Shown here: positions 38,232 through 46,278 of the stretch, piece after piece
How positions within the stretch are numbered: position 1 is the first letter of the stretch
Layout: every line of letters starts with the position of its first letter
Origin: AP-15 sp963814805
GTDB lineage: Bacteria > Pseudomonadota > Alphaproteobacteria > ATCC43930 > CGMCC-115725
Assembly (NCBI GenBank): GCA_963814805.1
Contig: CAWFER010000016.1
Location: 62,001-126,000 of the forward strand
Length of the DNA: 64,000 nucleotides
Reading direction: 5' to 3'
Notes under the pieces: model-generated
What the model was told of the DNA's origin: nothing
What the model saw: the letters and a program-made list of their open reading frames with translations, nothing else
Databases searched by the model: none
Program-made: the position numbers and the translations under genes

Positions 38232-38417
38232 TCAGCGGCGCACCAACCAGACCAGCGCCACGCCGGCGCAGGCGGCGGCGAGGCCGGCCATCCGCAGCGC
38301 CTGCGGCGGGACCGCGACAGCCCGCGCCGCGGCTCGCTTCATGCCCTCGGGAAAGAGCGCGTAGAGACAACCCTCGATCACCAGCACGAGAGCGAGCGAC
38401 GTCCACAGATCGCTCAT
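38232..38417 (-). CDS. DUF2065 family small membrane protein
   Basis: A 61-residue protein with two predicted helices: SDLWTSLALVLVIEGCLYAL and LRMAGLAAACAGVALVWLVR, joined by FPEGMKRAAARAVAVPPQA. DUF2065 members habitually sit beside hflC and hflK, as here, and are assumed to work with the HflKC complex, without direct proof. It begins 47 bp downstream of the hflC stop. Confidence 0.85.
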   Translation of the reverse strand: MSDLWTSLALVLVIEGCLYALFPEGMKRAAARAVAVPPQALRMAGLAAACAGVALVWLVRR

Positions 38418-38463
38418 CGCCCGATGGCTCTGCCCGATCTCCGGCCGACGGCCGGGATGTGGT

Positions 38464-39370
38464 TCACGGCGAACCGGCCTTCGCCGCCGCCCCGGCCGCC
38501 GGCGTCCCTGCCGGGTTTTGGAAAAAGCGGAAGAATTTGCCGCTCGGGGTCAGCACGAAGGAAGTCTTCCTGCCGGTCAGCGCGTCGGCGATAGGCCTGC
38601 ATCGAGCGATAGAAGGCGAAGAACTGCTGTCGTGGCCGAAGGCCTTGGCGTAGATGCTGATGCTCTGCGCGTCGCCGTCGCCGCGCACCTTCTGCGCGTC
38701 GCGCTGCGCGTCGGCGAGGATCACCACCCGCTCGCGGTCGGCCTTGGCACGCACCACCTTCGCCGCTTCGGCGCCCTCGGCGCGGTATTCTGCCGCCCGC
38801 TGCTGGCGTTCCGACTGCATGCGGGCATAGATTGCCTCGCTGTTTGCCGGAGGTAGATCGGCACGGCGGATTCTGACGTCGACGATCTCGACGCCGAACG
38901 GCTCGGCCTGGGTCCGTCACTTCGGCGCGGATCTTATGCATAATGGTCACCCGCTGCGGCGAGAGCAGGGCCGACAGCGGCACATCGCCGATCACCTGCC
39001 GCATGCTGCCGCTGACCATCGCCTGCAGCCGAGCTCGCACCGCCGCCTCGGTGCCGACGGTCTGATAGAATCTGAGTGGGTTGGTTATGCGATAGCGCGT
39101 GTAAGTGTCGACGATGGCCCGCTTCTGATCCGCGAAGATGACCTCTTCCGGCGGCGGATCGAAATCGAGCAGGCGCTTGTCGTAGATGATCACATTCTGA
39201 ATGAACGGTTCTTTGATCCGCAGCCCCGGGGAGCGGATGACCCGCCGCGGCTGGCCGAACTGGAGGACCAACGCCTGCTCGGTCTGGGTGACAATATATA
39301 GCGAGCTCATCGCGAAGATGCCGACGACGACTAGGGCCACGGCAACCACCAGCAGGGCGCGGCGGTTCAT
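38464..39370 (-). CDS. hflC: HflC, FtsH modulator, frame breaks
   Basis: SPFH-domain protein that assembles with HflK around the membrane protease FtsH. About 300 residues: an N-terminal membrane helix (ALLVVAVALVVVGIFAMSSL), then IVTQTEQALVLQFGQPRRVI, KEPFIQNVIIYDKRLLDFDP, AIVDTYTRYRITNPLRFYQT and ARMQSERQQRAAEYRAEGAE, followed by FFAFYRSMQAYRRALTGRK. Breaks near 38915 and 38590-38630. ATG 39370 lies 41 bp after hflK. Confidence 0.9.
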
Positions 39371-39410
39371 GATTTCGTCCCCATCGCCATCGCCTCGTAA
39401 CACGGCCTGC

Positions 39411-40639
39411 TCATGGCTGCCCGCCGTTCAGCGGCGCCGCCGGCGCCGAGGATTGCGGCGTCGGCTGTTGCGATCCCGCAGCCGGTGCCGTGTTGCCGGC
39501 GGCGGCAGTGCCGGCACTGCCGAGCGCCGGCAGCGGCAGATAGGGCAGCACCCCGCTTCCGCCCTCGGCAGATTTGTCGATGATCACCTTGGTGCTGTTT
39601 TTCAGCACCCTCTCCATGGTCTCGAGGTAGAGCCGTTCGAGGGTGACGTTCTGTGCCGCCTTGAAAGCGTGATAGACCGACAGAAAGCGTGCCGCATCGC
39701 CCTCGGCGCGGGCGATGATCTCCTGGCGGTAGGCCTTCGCGTCCTGCACGATCTTCACAGCGTGACCGCGCGCCCGCGGGACGATGTCGTTGCGATAGGC
39801 CTGGGCCACGTTGCGCAGCCGCGCGCGGTCGGCGAGCGCGCTCTGCACGTCGCGAAACGCGCCGATGACCGGGGCCGGCGGATCGACCCGCTGCAATTGA
39901 ACCTCGGTGACCTCGATCCCGGCGCCGTAGCGGTTGAGGAGGTGCTGCAACAAATGCTTGGTGTCGGCCTCGATCTTGGCGCGCCCTTCGAAGCCAGCGC
40001 CATGGTCATCGGGTTCTCGCCGATCACCTCGCGCATGGCGCTCTCGGCCGCGGATTTGACCGTTCTGTCCGGAGACGCGGATATTGAACAGGTAATTCTT
40101 CGCGTCGTCGATCAGCCAGAACACCGTGAAGTTGATGTCGACGATATTCTCGTCGCCTGTCAGCATCAACGATTCTATCGGGAACCTGCTCAGTCTCGGC
40201 GCGCGCCGGTCGCCGAATTGGCACCGGAGCGGAAGCCGATCTCGGTGCGGTTGACACGGGTGACGCTCGGCGTCAGCACCGTTTCGATCGGGTCCGGCAG
40301 ATGATAGTTGAGGCCCGGCTGGGTGGTCCGGTTGTAGGCGCCAAAGCGCAGCACGATCCCGACCTCGTCGGGCAGCACCCGATAGAAGCCGCTGGCCAGC
40401 CAGATCACGATGATCGCGAGGACGACGATGGCGATGCCGCCGCCGGTGCCGAACCCGCCCGGCAGAACGCGCCGGATCCGGTCCTGGCCGCGCCGCAGCA
40501 ATTCCTCGAAATCGGGCGAATACGGCCCGCGGCCGCGCGGACCCTGGCCGCCGCCATTGTTGCGCGGACCGCCGCCCCAGGGGCCGCCCCCGCGAGGACC
40601 GCCGCCCCACGGCCCGCCACCCTGACTTAGCCAGAACAT
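39411..40639 (-). CDS. hflK: HflK, FtsH modulator, frame breaks
   Basis: The larger SPFH partner of HflC. It opens with the Gly/Pro/Trp-rich tract typical of HflK (SQGGGPWGGGPRGGGPWGGG), a membrane helix (IAIVVLAIIVIWLASGFYRV), then LPDEVGIVLRFGAYNRTTQP, MLTGDENIVDINFTVFWLID and the extended helix AKAYRQEIIARAEGDAARFL. Length about 410 residues. Breaks near 40190, 40062 and 39997 interrupt it. The N-terminal repeat tract is GC-rich and palindromic at DNA level. hflK is the first gene of the hflK-hflC-DUF2065 unit and divergent from mrp. Confidence 0.9.
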
Positions 40640-40943
40640 CGGCCGTGAACCTTTCCGCGCCGTTGGATCGGGCCCGAGCCCGGCTAGGCTGCGGGCTCCG
40701 CAAGCGGGGCGCACCAGACGCCTGTCCCGATAGAGGCCGGGTGCGGGTGTTGTCAAGCACAGCCGGCGATCCCAAATCCGCTTTATCGGGCGACGCTCGC
40801 CAATCGGTGGCGCGGGTTGGCCGGTCCTTCGCCGTTCGATCGCCTGGAGCGGAGGCGCAGATTACCAGGTCGGCGAGCCCGCCGGCTCACAGCCGACGAT
40901 CGCATGAGTCGCGTTTCGCCCGCCTGCGGGGCTGAGGAGTGAG
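40640..40943. other. Divergent intergenic region hflK/mrp
   Basis: About 300 bp that must hold the promoters of hflK (minus) and mrp (plus). I could not identify a convincing -35/-10 pair or operator; no gene-like frame is supported. Confidence 0.45.
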
Positions 40944-42092
40944 ATGGCCGCAATCACCGAACAACAGATCCTCGACGCCCTGTCACGGGTCGGCGACCCG
41001 ACCGGGGCGGCGACATCGTCTCACTCGGCATGGTTTCGGGAATCGTGATCCGCGACGGCAATGTCGCCTTTGCGATCGAGGTCGAGCCCGAGCGCGGCCC
41101 GGTTCTGGAGCCGTTGCGCAAAGCTGCCGAAAAGGCGGTCGAGGCGCTTCCCGACGTGCTGTCGGTGACCGCGGTGCTGACCGCCCAGAGCGCCCCGCGC
41201 GGCCGCGCCGCGGCGCCACAGCGGCGGCCCGCCGCGCACGGCCGTCCCGGTCCCGGCACGCAGCCCGCCGGCCGGCCGCAGCGTGGGGCGGTGCCCGGGG
41301 TGGGCGCCATCGTCGCGGTCGCCTCGGGCAAGGGCGGGGTCGGCAAGTCGACCGTCGCCGCCAATCTGGCGCTTGGCGCTGAAGGCGAACGGGTTGCGCG
41401 TCGGCGTGCTCGACGCCGACATCTACGGCCCCTCGATGCCGCGCATGCTGGGGATTTCCGGCCGGCCCTCCTCGCCCGATGGCAAGCGCCTGATCCCGCT
41501 CGAGAATTACGGGGTGCGCTGCATGTCGATGGGGTTTCTGGTGCCCGAAGACAAGCCGATGATCTGGCGCGGCCCGATGGTGATGAGCGCCTTGCAGCAG
41601 ATGTTGCGCGAGGTCGAATGGGGCGAGCTCGACATTATGGTGGTCGACATGCCGCCCGGCACCGGCGACGCGCAGCTGACGATGGCCCAGCAGGTGCCGT
41701 TGGCCGGCGCCGTCATCGTCTCGACCCCGCAGGACATCGCCCTCCTCGACGCGCGCAAGGGGCTCAACATGTTCCGCCAGGTCGAGGTGCCGGTGCTCGG
41801 CATCGTCGAGAATATGAGCTATTTCCTGTGCCCGCATTGCGGCGGCCGCAGCGAGATCTTTTCGCATGGCGGCGCCCGGCGCGAAGCCGAGAAGCTCGGC
41901 GCCGAGTTCCTGGGCGAGGTGCCGCTCGACCTGCAGATTCGCGAGACCTCGGACGATGGCCGGCCGATCACCGTCTCCGACCCCGACAACCCGCACTCTT
42001 TGGTGTTCCGCGCCATCGCCCGGCGCATCTGGGAAAAGATCGCTGGAGCCGACGCGGTCGGCCGCGCCCCGCCGCGCATCGTCATCGAATAG
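40944..42092 (+). CDS. mrp: Mrp/ApbC iron-sulfur cluster carrier ATPase, two frame breaks
   Basis: P-loop NTPase that carries [4Fe-4S] clusters to apoproteins. About 380 residues: an N-terminal MIP18-like domain (MAAITEQQILDALSRVGDP, VSGIVIRDGNVAFAIEVEP), an Ala/Pro/Arg linker, then the deviant Walker A VASGKGGVGKSTVAANLAL, VGVLDADIYGPSMPRMLG, VVDMPPGTGDAQLTMAQQVP and the cluster-binding pair FLCPHCGGRSEIF. Breaks near 41005 and 41383. ATG 40944 has GAGGAGTGAG upstream. Confidence 0.92.
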
Positions 42093-42489
42093 GATGCTCA
42101 AGGTCAATTCTGCGCGCTATGAAATATGCGCGCGATTGCCATGATTTCCGGGTTGACCCGGCGATGCGTCCGACGCGACCACATTGGGAAGCGGCGCCAA
42201 ATCCGAGCAGCGATGATGAACAATCTTGGTCTCGGCGATTCCTTCATAGGTGTTAAGTAGCGCCTCCTGCATATTTACGATTACTGGACCGGTTATCAGG
42301 ATGCCGTAGGCATGGCGGGGCGAGGCCACGAATTCGATTTCGCGCCGCACCACTAACAAAAATTGCCCCGCAACTCTTGACATATGATAGCTTACCCATC
42401 GATCATGCGGGATAAGAAGTCGTACTAGATACGAGCGGGGCACCCTGGTGGGCGACGAACCGGCATCCCCCATCCCGCGAAGGATAGCA
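42093..42489. other. Intergenic region, no supported gene
   Basis: About 400 bp, less GC-rich than neighbours. A minus-strand frame of 118 codons (42117-42473) exists but has no recognisable domain and no ribosome site, so it is not annotated as a gene. Confidence 0.45.
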
Positions 42490-42747
42490 ATGGACGAGCT
42501 CTATGGTCGTTATCACGGCAGAATTCTCGTGCTGGCAACGCGCTCCACAGAGGATGGCGTCTGGAAGGCTAAGTTGCGCGAGATCCTCGCCGAGTTCGAC
42601 GACGACTGCCACAAGCTTTCTGCGTCCGACCGTCAGCTACTCCGCTACGATCTCGCCAGCCAGTTCGAGCACGAGGTGTTGCGCTTTTCAGATCCGGCGA
42701 AACGAGCGGTTCTCGCCATCGCTCTCAAGCATTTTGATGATGGCTGA
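42490..42747 (+). CDS. Small hypothetical protein
   Basis: An 85-residue acidic, helical protein of unknown family: MDELYGRYHGRILVLATRST, KLREILAEFDDDCHKLSASD and YDLASQFEHEVLRFSDPAKR. AAGGA lies 8 bases before ATG 42490; the frame also extends 14 codons upstream. It is lower in GC than surrounding genes. No partner or motif identifies its role. Confidence 0.5.
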   Translation: MDELYGRYHGRILVLATRSTEDGVWKAKLREILAEFDDDCHKLSASDRQLLRYDLASQFEHEVLRFSDPAKRAVLAIALKHFDDG

Positions 42748-42855
42748 AGCAGGATGAGTGCACTCAATGTTCGAAGAATATCGCACAGGCGTGGACATGA
42801 TCCAGATACTCCGGTCCGCGCAATTCGACGATACGACTGGTACGATCGAGCGGAC

Positions 42856-42981
42856 TTACTGATCTACATTTTCTAAACTCCTCAAAGGTATCGGCCAACC
42901 CGTTTCGTACATGATTCCAAGATTGAATTGCGCCTCGGCATCGCCGCCGCGTTCGGCGGCTTGAAGCAGGTGTTTTTTCAC
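42856..42981 (-). pseudogene. Sel1-repeat protein remnant
   Basis: A short minus-strand frame beginning at GTG 42981 (after CGAGGAGCCGC) encodes KKHLLQAAERGGDAEAQFNL GIMYETG, a clear single Sel1-type helical repeat, and stops soon after at 42856. A functional Sel1 protein needs several repeats, and no further ones are present in any frame, so this is either the surviving N-terminus of a degraded gene or the result of an unrepaired break. Confidence 0.5.
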
Positions 42982-43035
42982 GCAGGCGGCTCCTCGACAT
43001 CCGGTCGCGCCGCTCCGCCGTCGTGGAGCCGGTCA

Positions 43036-43065
43036 ACACCTCTCCCCACGATCGGGAAGAGGTGT
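43036..43065 (-). terminator. Stem-loop downstream of groEL
   Basis: A 12-bp stem (ACACCTCTTCCC with GGGGAGAGGTGT, one G-U pair on the minus-strand transcript) and a six-base loop lie 33 bp after the groEL stop. There is no T-run after it, so it may act as a 3' stabiliser or a weak terminator. Confidence 0.5.
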
Positions 43066-43097
43066 CGCCCTTTGCCGGCGCCGGCGCGGCTGGCGGC

Positions 43098-44738
43098 TTA
43101 GAAATCCATGCCGTCCATCCCGCCCATGCCGCCACCGGGCAGGGCTGGCGCACCCTTCTGCGGCTTGTCGGCGACCATCACCTCGGTGGTGACGAGCAGT
43201 CCGGCCACTGAGGCGGCGCCCTGCAAGGCCAGACGCACGACCTTGGTCGGATCGATGATGCCGGCCTTGACCATGTCGACATAGGCGCCGCTCTGGGCGT
43301 CGAAGCCGTGATTGGCGTCGTCCTTTTCCAAGAGCTTGCCGACAATGACCGAGCCGTCTTCTCCGGCATTGGCAAAAATCTGCCGTGCCGGCGCCCGTAG
43401 CGCCCGGCGAACGATGTCGATGCCGACTTTCTGGTCGTCGTTCTCGGGGTTCAACCCGCCGAGCCGCTTGCTTGCGTAAAGGAGCGTGACGCCGCCGCCG
43501 GCGACCACGCCCTCCTCGACCGCCGCCCTGGTCGCATGGATCGCGTCGTCGACCCGGTCCTTGCGCTCCTTGACCTCGATTTCGGTCGCGCCGCCGACCC
43601 GGATGATGGCGACGCCGCCGGCCAGCTTGGCCAGCCGCTCCTGCAATTTTTCCTTGTCGTATTCTGAACTCGTCTCCTCGATCTGTGCGCGCAATTGCGC
43701 GCAGCGACCCTCGATATCCGCCTTCTTGCCGGCGCCGTCGATGATCGTCGTGTTTTCCTTCTCGATGCGCACCCGCTTGGCCCGGCCGAGCATGTCGAGG
43801 GTGACGTTTTCGAGCTTGATGCCGAGGTCCTCGCTGATCACCTGGCCGCCGGTCAGGACCGCAAGGTCCTCGAGCATCGATTTGCGCCGGTCGCCAAAGC
43901 CGGGGGCCTTGACCGCCGCCACCTTGAGCCCGCCGCGCAATTTGTTGACGACGAGCGTCGCCAGCGCCTCGCCCTCGATTTCCTCGGCGACGATCAGCAG
44001 CGGGTTGCCGCTCTGGACGACCGCTTCGAGCAAGGGAAGGATCGGCTGGAGGCCGGACAGCTTCTTTTCGAATAAGAGGACGTGTGGATTTTCGAGTTCG
44101 CAGATCATCTTTTCGGCATTGGTCACGAAATAGGGCGAGAGATAGCCACGATCGAACTGCATGCCCTCAACGATATCGAGTTCGGTTTCGAGGCTCTTGG
44201 CCTCCTCGACCGTGATGACGCCCTCGTTGCCGACCTTGTCCATCGCGTTCGCGATCATCTCGCCGATCTCGCGGTCGTCATTGGCCGAGATCGTTCCGAT
44301 CTGCGCGATCTCCGCATTGGTCGAGACCTTTTTGGAGACCTTCTCGATGTCGTTGACCACCAATTCCACGGCCATGTCGATGCCGCGCTTCAAATCCATC
44401 GGGTTCATGCCGGCGGCAACTGCCTTTGATCCCTCGCGCACGATCGCCTGAGCGAGCACGGTCGCGGTGGTGGTGCCGTCGCCGGCCTGATCGCTGGTGC
44501 GGGTGGCGACCTCCTTGACCATCTGCGCGCCCATATTCTCGAATTTTTCGGCGAGCTCGATTTCCTTGGCGACGGTGACTCCATCCTTGGTGATGCGCGG
44601 CGCGCCGTAGGATTTGTCGAGGACGACATTGCGACCTTTCGGGCCGAGGGTCACCTTGACCGCATTGGCGAGAATGTCGATGCCGCGCAGCATGTGGTCT
44701 CGCGCATCGCCATTAAATCTGATTTCCTTGGCAGCCAT
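43098..44738 (-). CDS. groEL: Chaperonin GroEL
   Basis: Uninterrupted 60-kDa chaperonin subunit of 546 residues. Nucleotide-site motifs are intact: NAVKVTLGPKGRNVVLDKSY, GDGTTTATVLAQAIVREG and VEEGVVAGGGVTLLYASKRL; apical-domain and hinge sequences (RGYLSPYFVTNAEKMICELE) are normal. The C-terminus ends in the usual Gly-Met repeat (GGGMGGMDGMDF). Together with GroES it folds non-native proteins in an ATP-driven cage. It starts 16 bp after the groES stop, and the pair sits behind a CIRCE operator. Confidence 0.97.
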   Translation of the reverse strand: MAAKEIRFNGDARDHMLRGIDILANAVKVTLGPKGRNVVLDKSYGAPRITKDGVTVAKEIELAEKFENMGAQMVKEVATRTSDQAGDGTTTATVLAQAIVREGSKAVAAGMNPMDLKRGIDMAVELVVNDIEKVSKKVSTNAEIAQIGTISANDDREIGEMIANAMDKVGNEGVITVEEAKSLETELDIVEGMQFDRGYLSPYFVTNAEKMICELENPHVLLFEKKLSGLQPILPLLEAVVQSGNPLLIVAEEIEGEALATLVVNKLRGGLKVAAVKAPGFGDRRKSMLEDLAVLTGGQVISEDLGIKLENVTLDMLGRAKRVRIEKENTTIIDGAGKKADIEGRCAQLRAQIEETSSEYDKEKLQERLAKLAGGVAIIRVGGATEIEVKERKDRVDDAIHATRAAVEEGVVAGGGVTLLYASKRLGGLNPENDDQKVGIDIVRRALRAPARQIFANAGEDGSVIVGKLLEKDDANHGFDAQSGAYVDMVKAGIIDPTKVVRLALQGAASVAGLLVTTEVMVADKPQKGAPALPGGGMGGMDGMDF

Positions 44739-44754
44739 GTCCGGTATCCCCTGG

Positions 44755-45069
44755 TTAAGCGGCTTGCTTCGCTGCGACGGCCCGATCGAGCACACCCATG
44801 ATGTCGGTTTCCTTCATGATCATCAGGTCCTCGCCATCGAGCTTGACCTCGGAGCCCGACCATTTTCCGAACAGCACGCGGTCGCCGCTCTTGACGTCGA
44901 GCGGGTGCACCTTGCCCCCCTCGTCGCGCATGCCGGGGCCGACGGCGACCACCTCGCCCTCAGTCGGCTTCTCCTGTGCTGTGTCGGGGATGAAGATGCC
45001 GCCCGCGGTTTTCACTTCTGGCTCGACACGGCGGACCAGGACGCGGTCCTGCAATGGACGCAGTTTCAT
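44755..45069 (-). CDS. groES: Co-chaperonin GroES
   Basis: A 104-residue co-chaperonin: MKLRPLQDRVLVRRVEPEVK at the N-terminus, the mobile loop KTAGGIFIPDTAQEKPTEGE that contacts GroEL, and GDRVLFGKWSGSEVKLDGED. It caps the GroEL ring. First gene of groES-groEL; GGAGACCGTCG precedes the ATG at 45069. Expression is expected to be heat-inducible through HrcA acting at the CIRCE element 35 bp upstream. Confidence 0.97.
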   Translation of the reverse strand: MKLRPLQDRVLVRRVEPEVKTAGGIFIPDTAQEKPTEGEVVAVGPGMRDEGGKVHPLDVKSGDRVLFGKWSGSEVKLDGEDLMIMKETDIMGVLDRAVAAKQAA

Positions 45070-45103
45070 CGACGGTCTCCTCGGACCAAAATTTTGGGAA
45101 GGG

Positions 45104-45130
45104 CTGGCACTGTCGGACCGCGAGTGCCAA
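45104..45130 (-). promoter_or_regulatory. CIRCE element (HrcA operator) of groESL
   Basis: Read on the minus strand it is TTGGCACTC, nine bases, CAGTGCCAG: an inverted repeat with the exact N9 spacer of the CIRCE consensus TTAGCACTC-N9-GAGTGCTAA, with four departures from consensus. It is centred 48 bp before the groES start. HrcA should bind it to repress groESL at normal temperature. Confidence 0.88.
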
Positions 45131-45386
45131 CGCGTATTACGGTACGTGAGGCGTCAACCTGCCATATACAACCGCAAATGATTTTGGATCAGGCCCACAG
45201 CCGCCGGCGCAGGCAGACACCGATAGGCTGACCGAAGTGACGCCCTAGAAGTAATACAAACAGGCTGACGACCGCGTTGGCGCGCAGAGCCATCTCGCGC
45301 CGCTCGACCTGAACTTCGCGCCAGATTCTTCAGAATGAGTAGTTTCCGAGCCTAACGGGGATTATTGACGATATCATCTAGAGCGA

Positions 45387-46106
45387 ATGAGCACTCAATC
45401 GAATTGGCCCCGCAACCGGCTTTTGCTCGCCCTTCCCGTCGCCGATATCGAACAGATTCTGCCGGATCTCGAACGGATTTACTGTCAGCGCGAACAGATC
45501 CTGATGGATGCCGATAGTTCTGCTCGATCATGTATTCTTCCCCGACAGCGGTGTCATCTCGGTGGTGGCGGTTTATGCGGACGGCAGCTATTATTGAGAT
45601 GGCGACGATCGGCAGGGAGGGCTGCACCGGGGTGCAGGCGATCTTTGGCGCGGAGAATTCCTCGGTCCGGCTTCTCGTTCAGATCCCCGGGGGAGCCGCA
45701 CGGATGTCGAGCGCGGCGTTCACCCGGGCGATGGCGTCGATGCCGTCCTTCCGAACCCTGATGTACGCCTACATTCAGGCGTTTCTTGAGCAGGTCCTGG
45801 TGTCGGTGGCGTGCAACGGTGCGCACAGCCTCAAGCAGCGCTTTGCGCGTTGGCTTTTGATGATGCGCGACCGCGGCGACAATGATGCACTCCAAATCAC
45901 CCAAAACCTGCTCGCCGAAATGCTGGGTGTCCAGAGGCCAACCATCACCAACGCCGCCCGGGTGTTGGAACGTGCCGGTTTGATCGCGCGCGGCCGGCGG
46001 CAGGTCACGATCCTTGATCGGCAGGGCCTCGCTGGGGAATCTGTGCGAATGTTATCAGTTGGTCCGGGCGCGGATCGCTTTTCACCTTCCCAGATCGTAC
46101 GGATAA
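45387..46106 (+). CDS. Crp/Fnr family transcriptional regulator, three frame breaks
   Basis: About 237 residues of the Crp/Fnr superfamily, in a branch common in Bradyrhizobium relatives. The sensory barrel is seen as LALPVADIEQILPDLERIYC, HVFFPDSGVISVVAVYADGS and IEMATIGREGCTGVQAIFGA; the DNA-binding domain as HSLKQRFARWLLMMRDRGDN and NLLAEMLGVQRPTITNAARV. The corrected end reads ARIAFHLPRSYG with TAA at 46104. No FNR-type cysteines are present. Breaks near 45516, 45592 and 46040. It precedes the giant hybrid kinase gene in the same direction, with a palindrome between them. Confidence 0.82.
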
Positions 46107-46125
46107 AAAAGCGAGCCGCCCATAA

Positions 46126-46147
46126 GTCGGTAATGTACATTACCGAC
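46126..46147. promoter_or_regulatory. Perfect 22-bp palindrome, candidate operator
   Basis: Half-site GTCGGTAATGT is followed immediately by its exact reverse complement ACATTACCGAC. It stands 19 bp after the Crp/Fnr stop and 131 bp before the hybrid kinase start. There is no T-run, and the central TAATGTACATTA is AT-rich, so a dimeric regulator site is more likely than a terminator. Which protein binds is unknown; the LuxR-type domain of the kinase itself is one candidate. Confidence 0.5.
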
Positions 46148-46278
46148 AATACCCGCCGGACGGGATTACAAATCTCGGCCTGCCGGCGGGTGACAGGCGC
46201 TCTCCGGCGAGGTCTTAGGTCAAGCCGCAATAACGAATTCTCGAAAAAGCGTCTTTGCGCGACACTGACAGGCCGAGC

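Noticed and set aside
40520..40639. GC-rich repeat tract considered as a tandem repeat element
   Set aside because: It encodes the Gly/Pro/Trp-rich N-terminus expected of HflK, so it is coding sequence.
42117..42473. A 118-codon minus-strand frame between mrp and the small hypothetical gene
   Set aside because: No ribosome site, no recognisable motif and an unlikely overlap with the start region of the plus-strand gene; left as intergenic.
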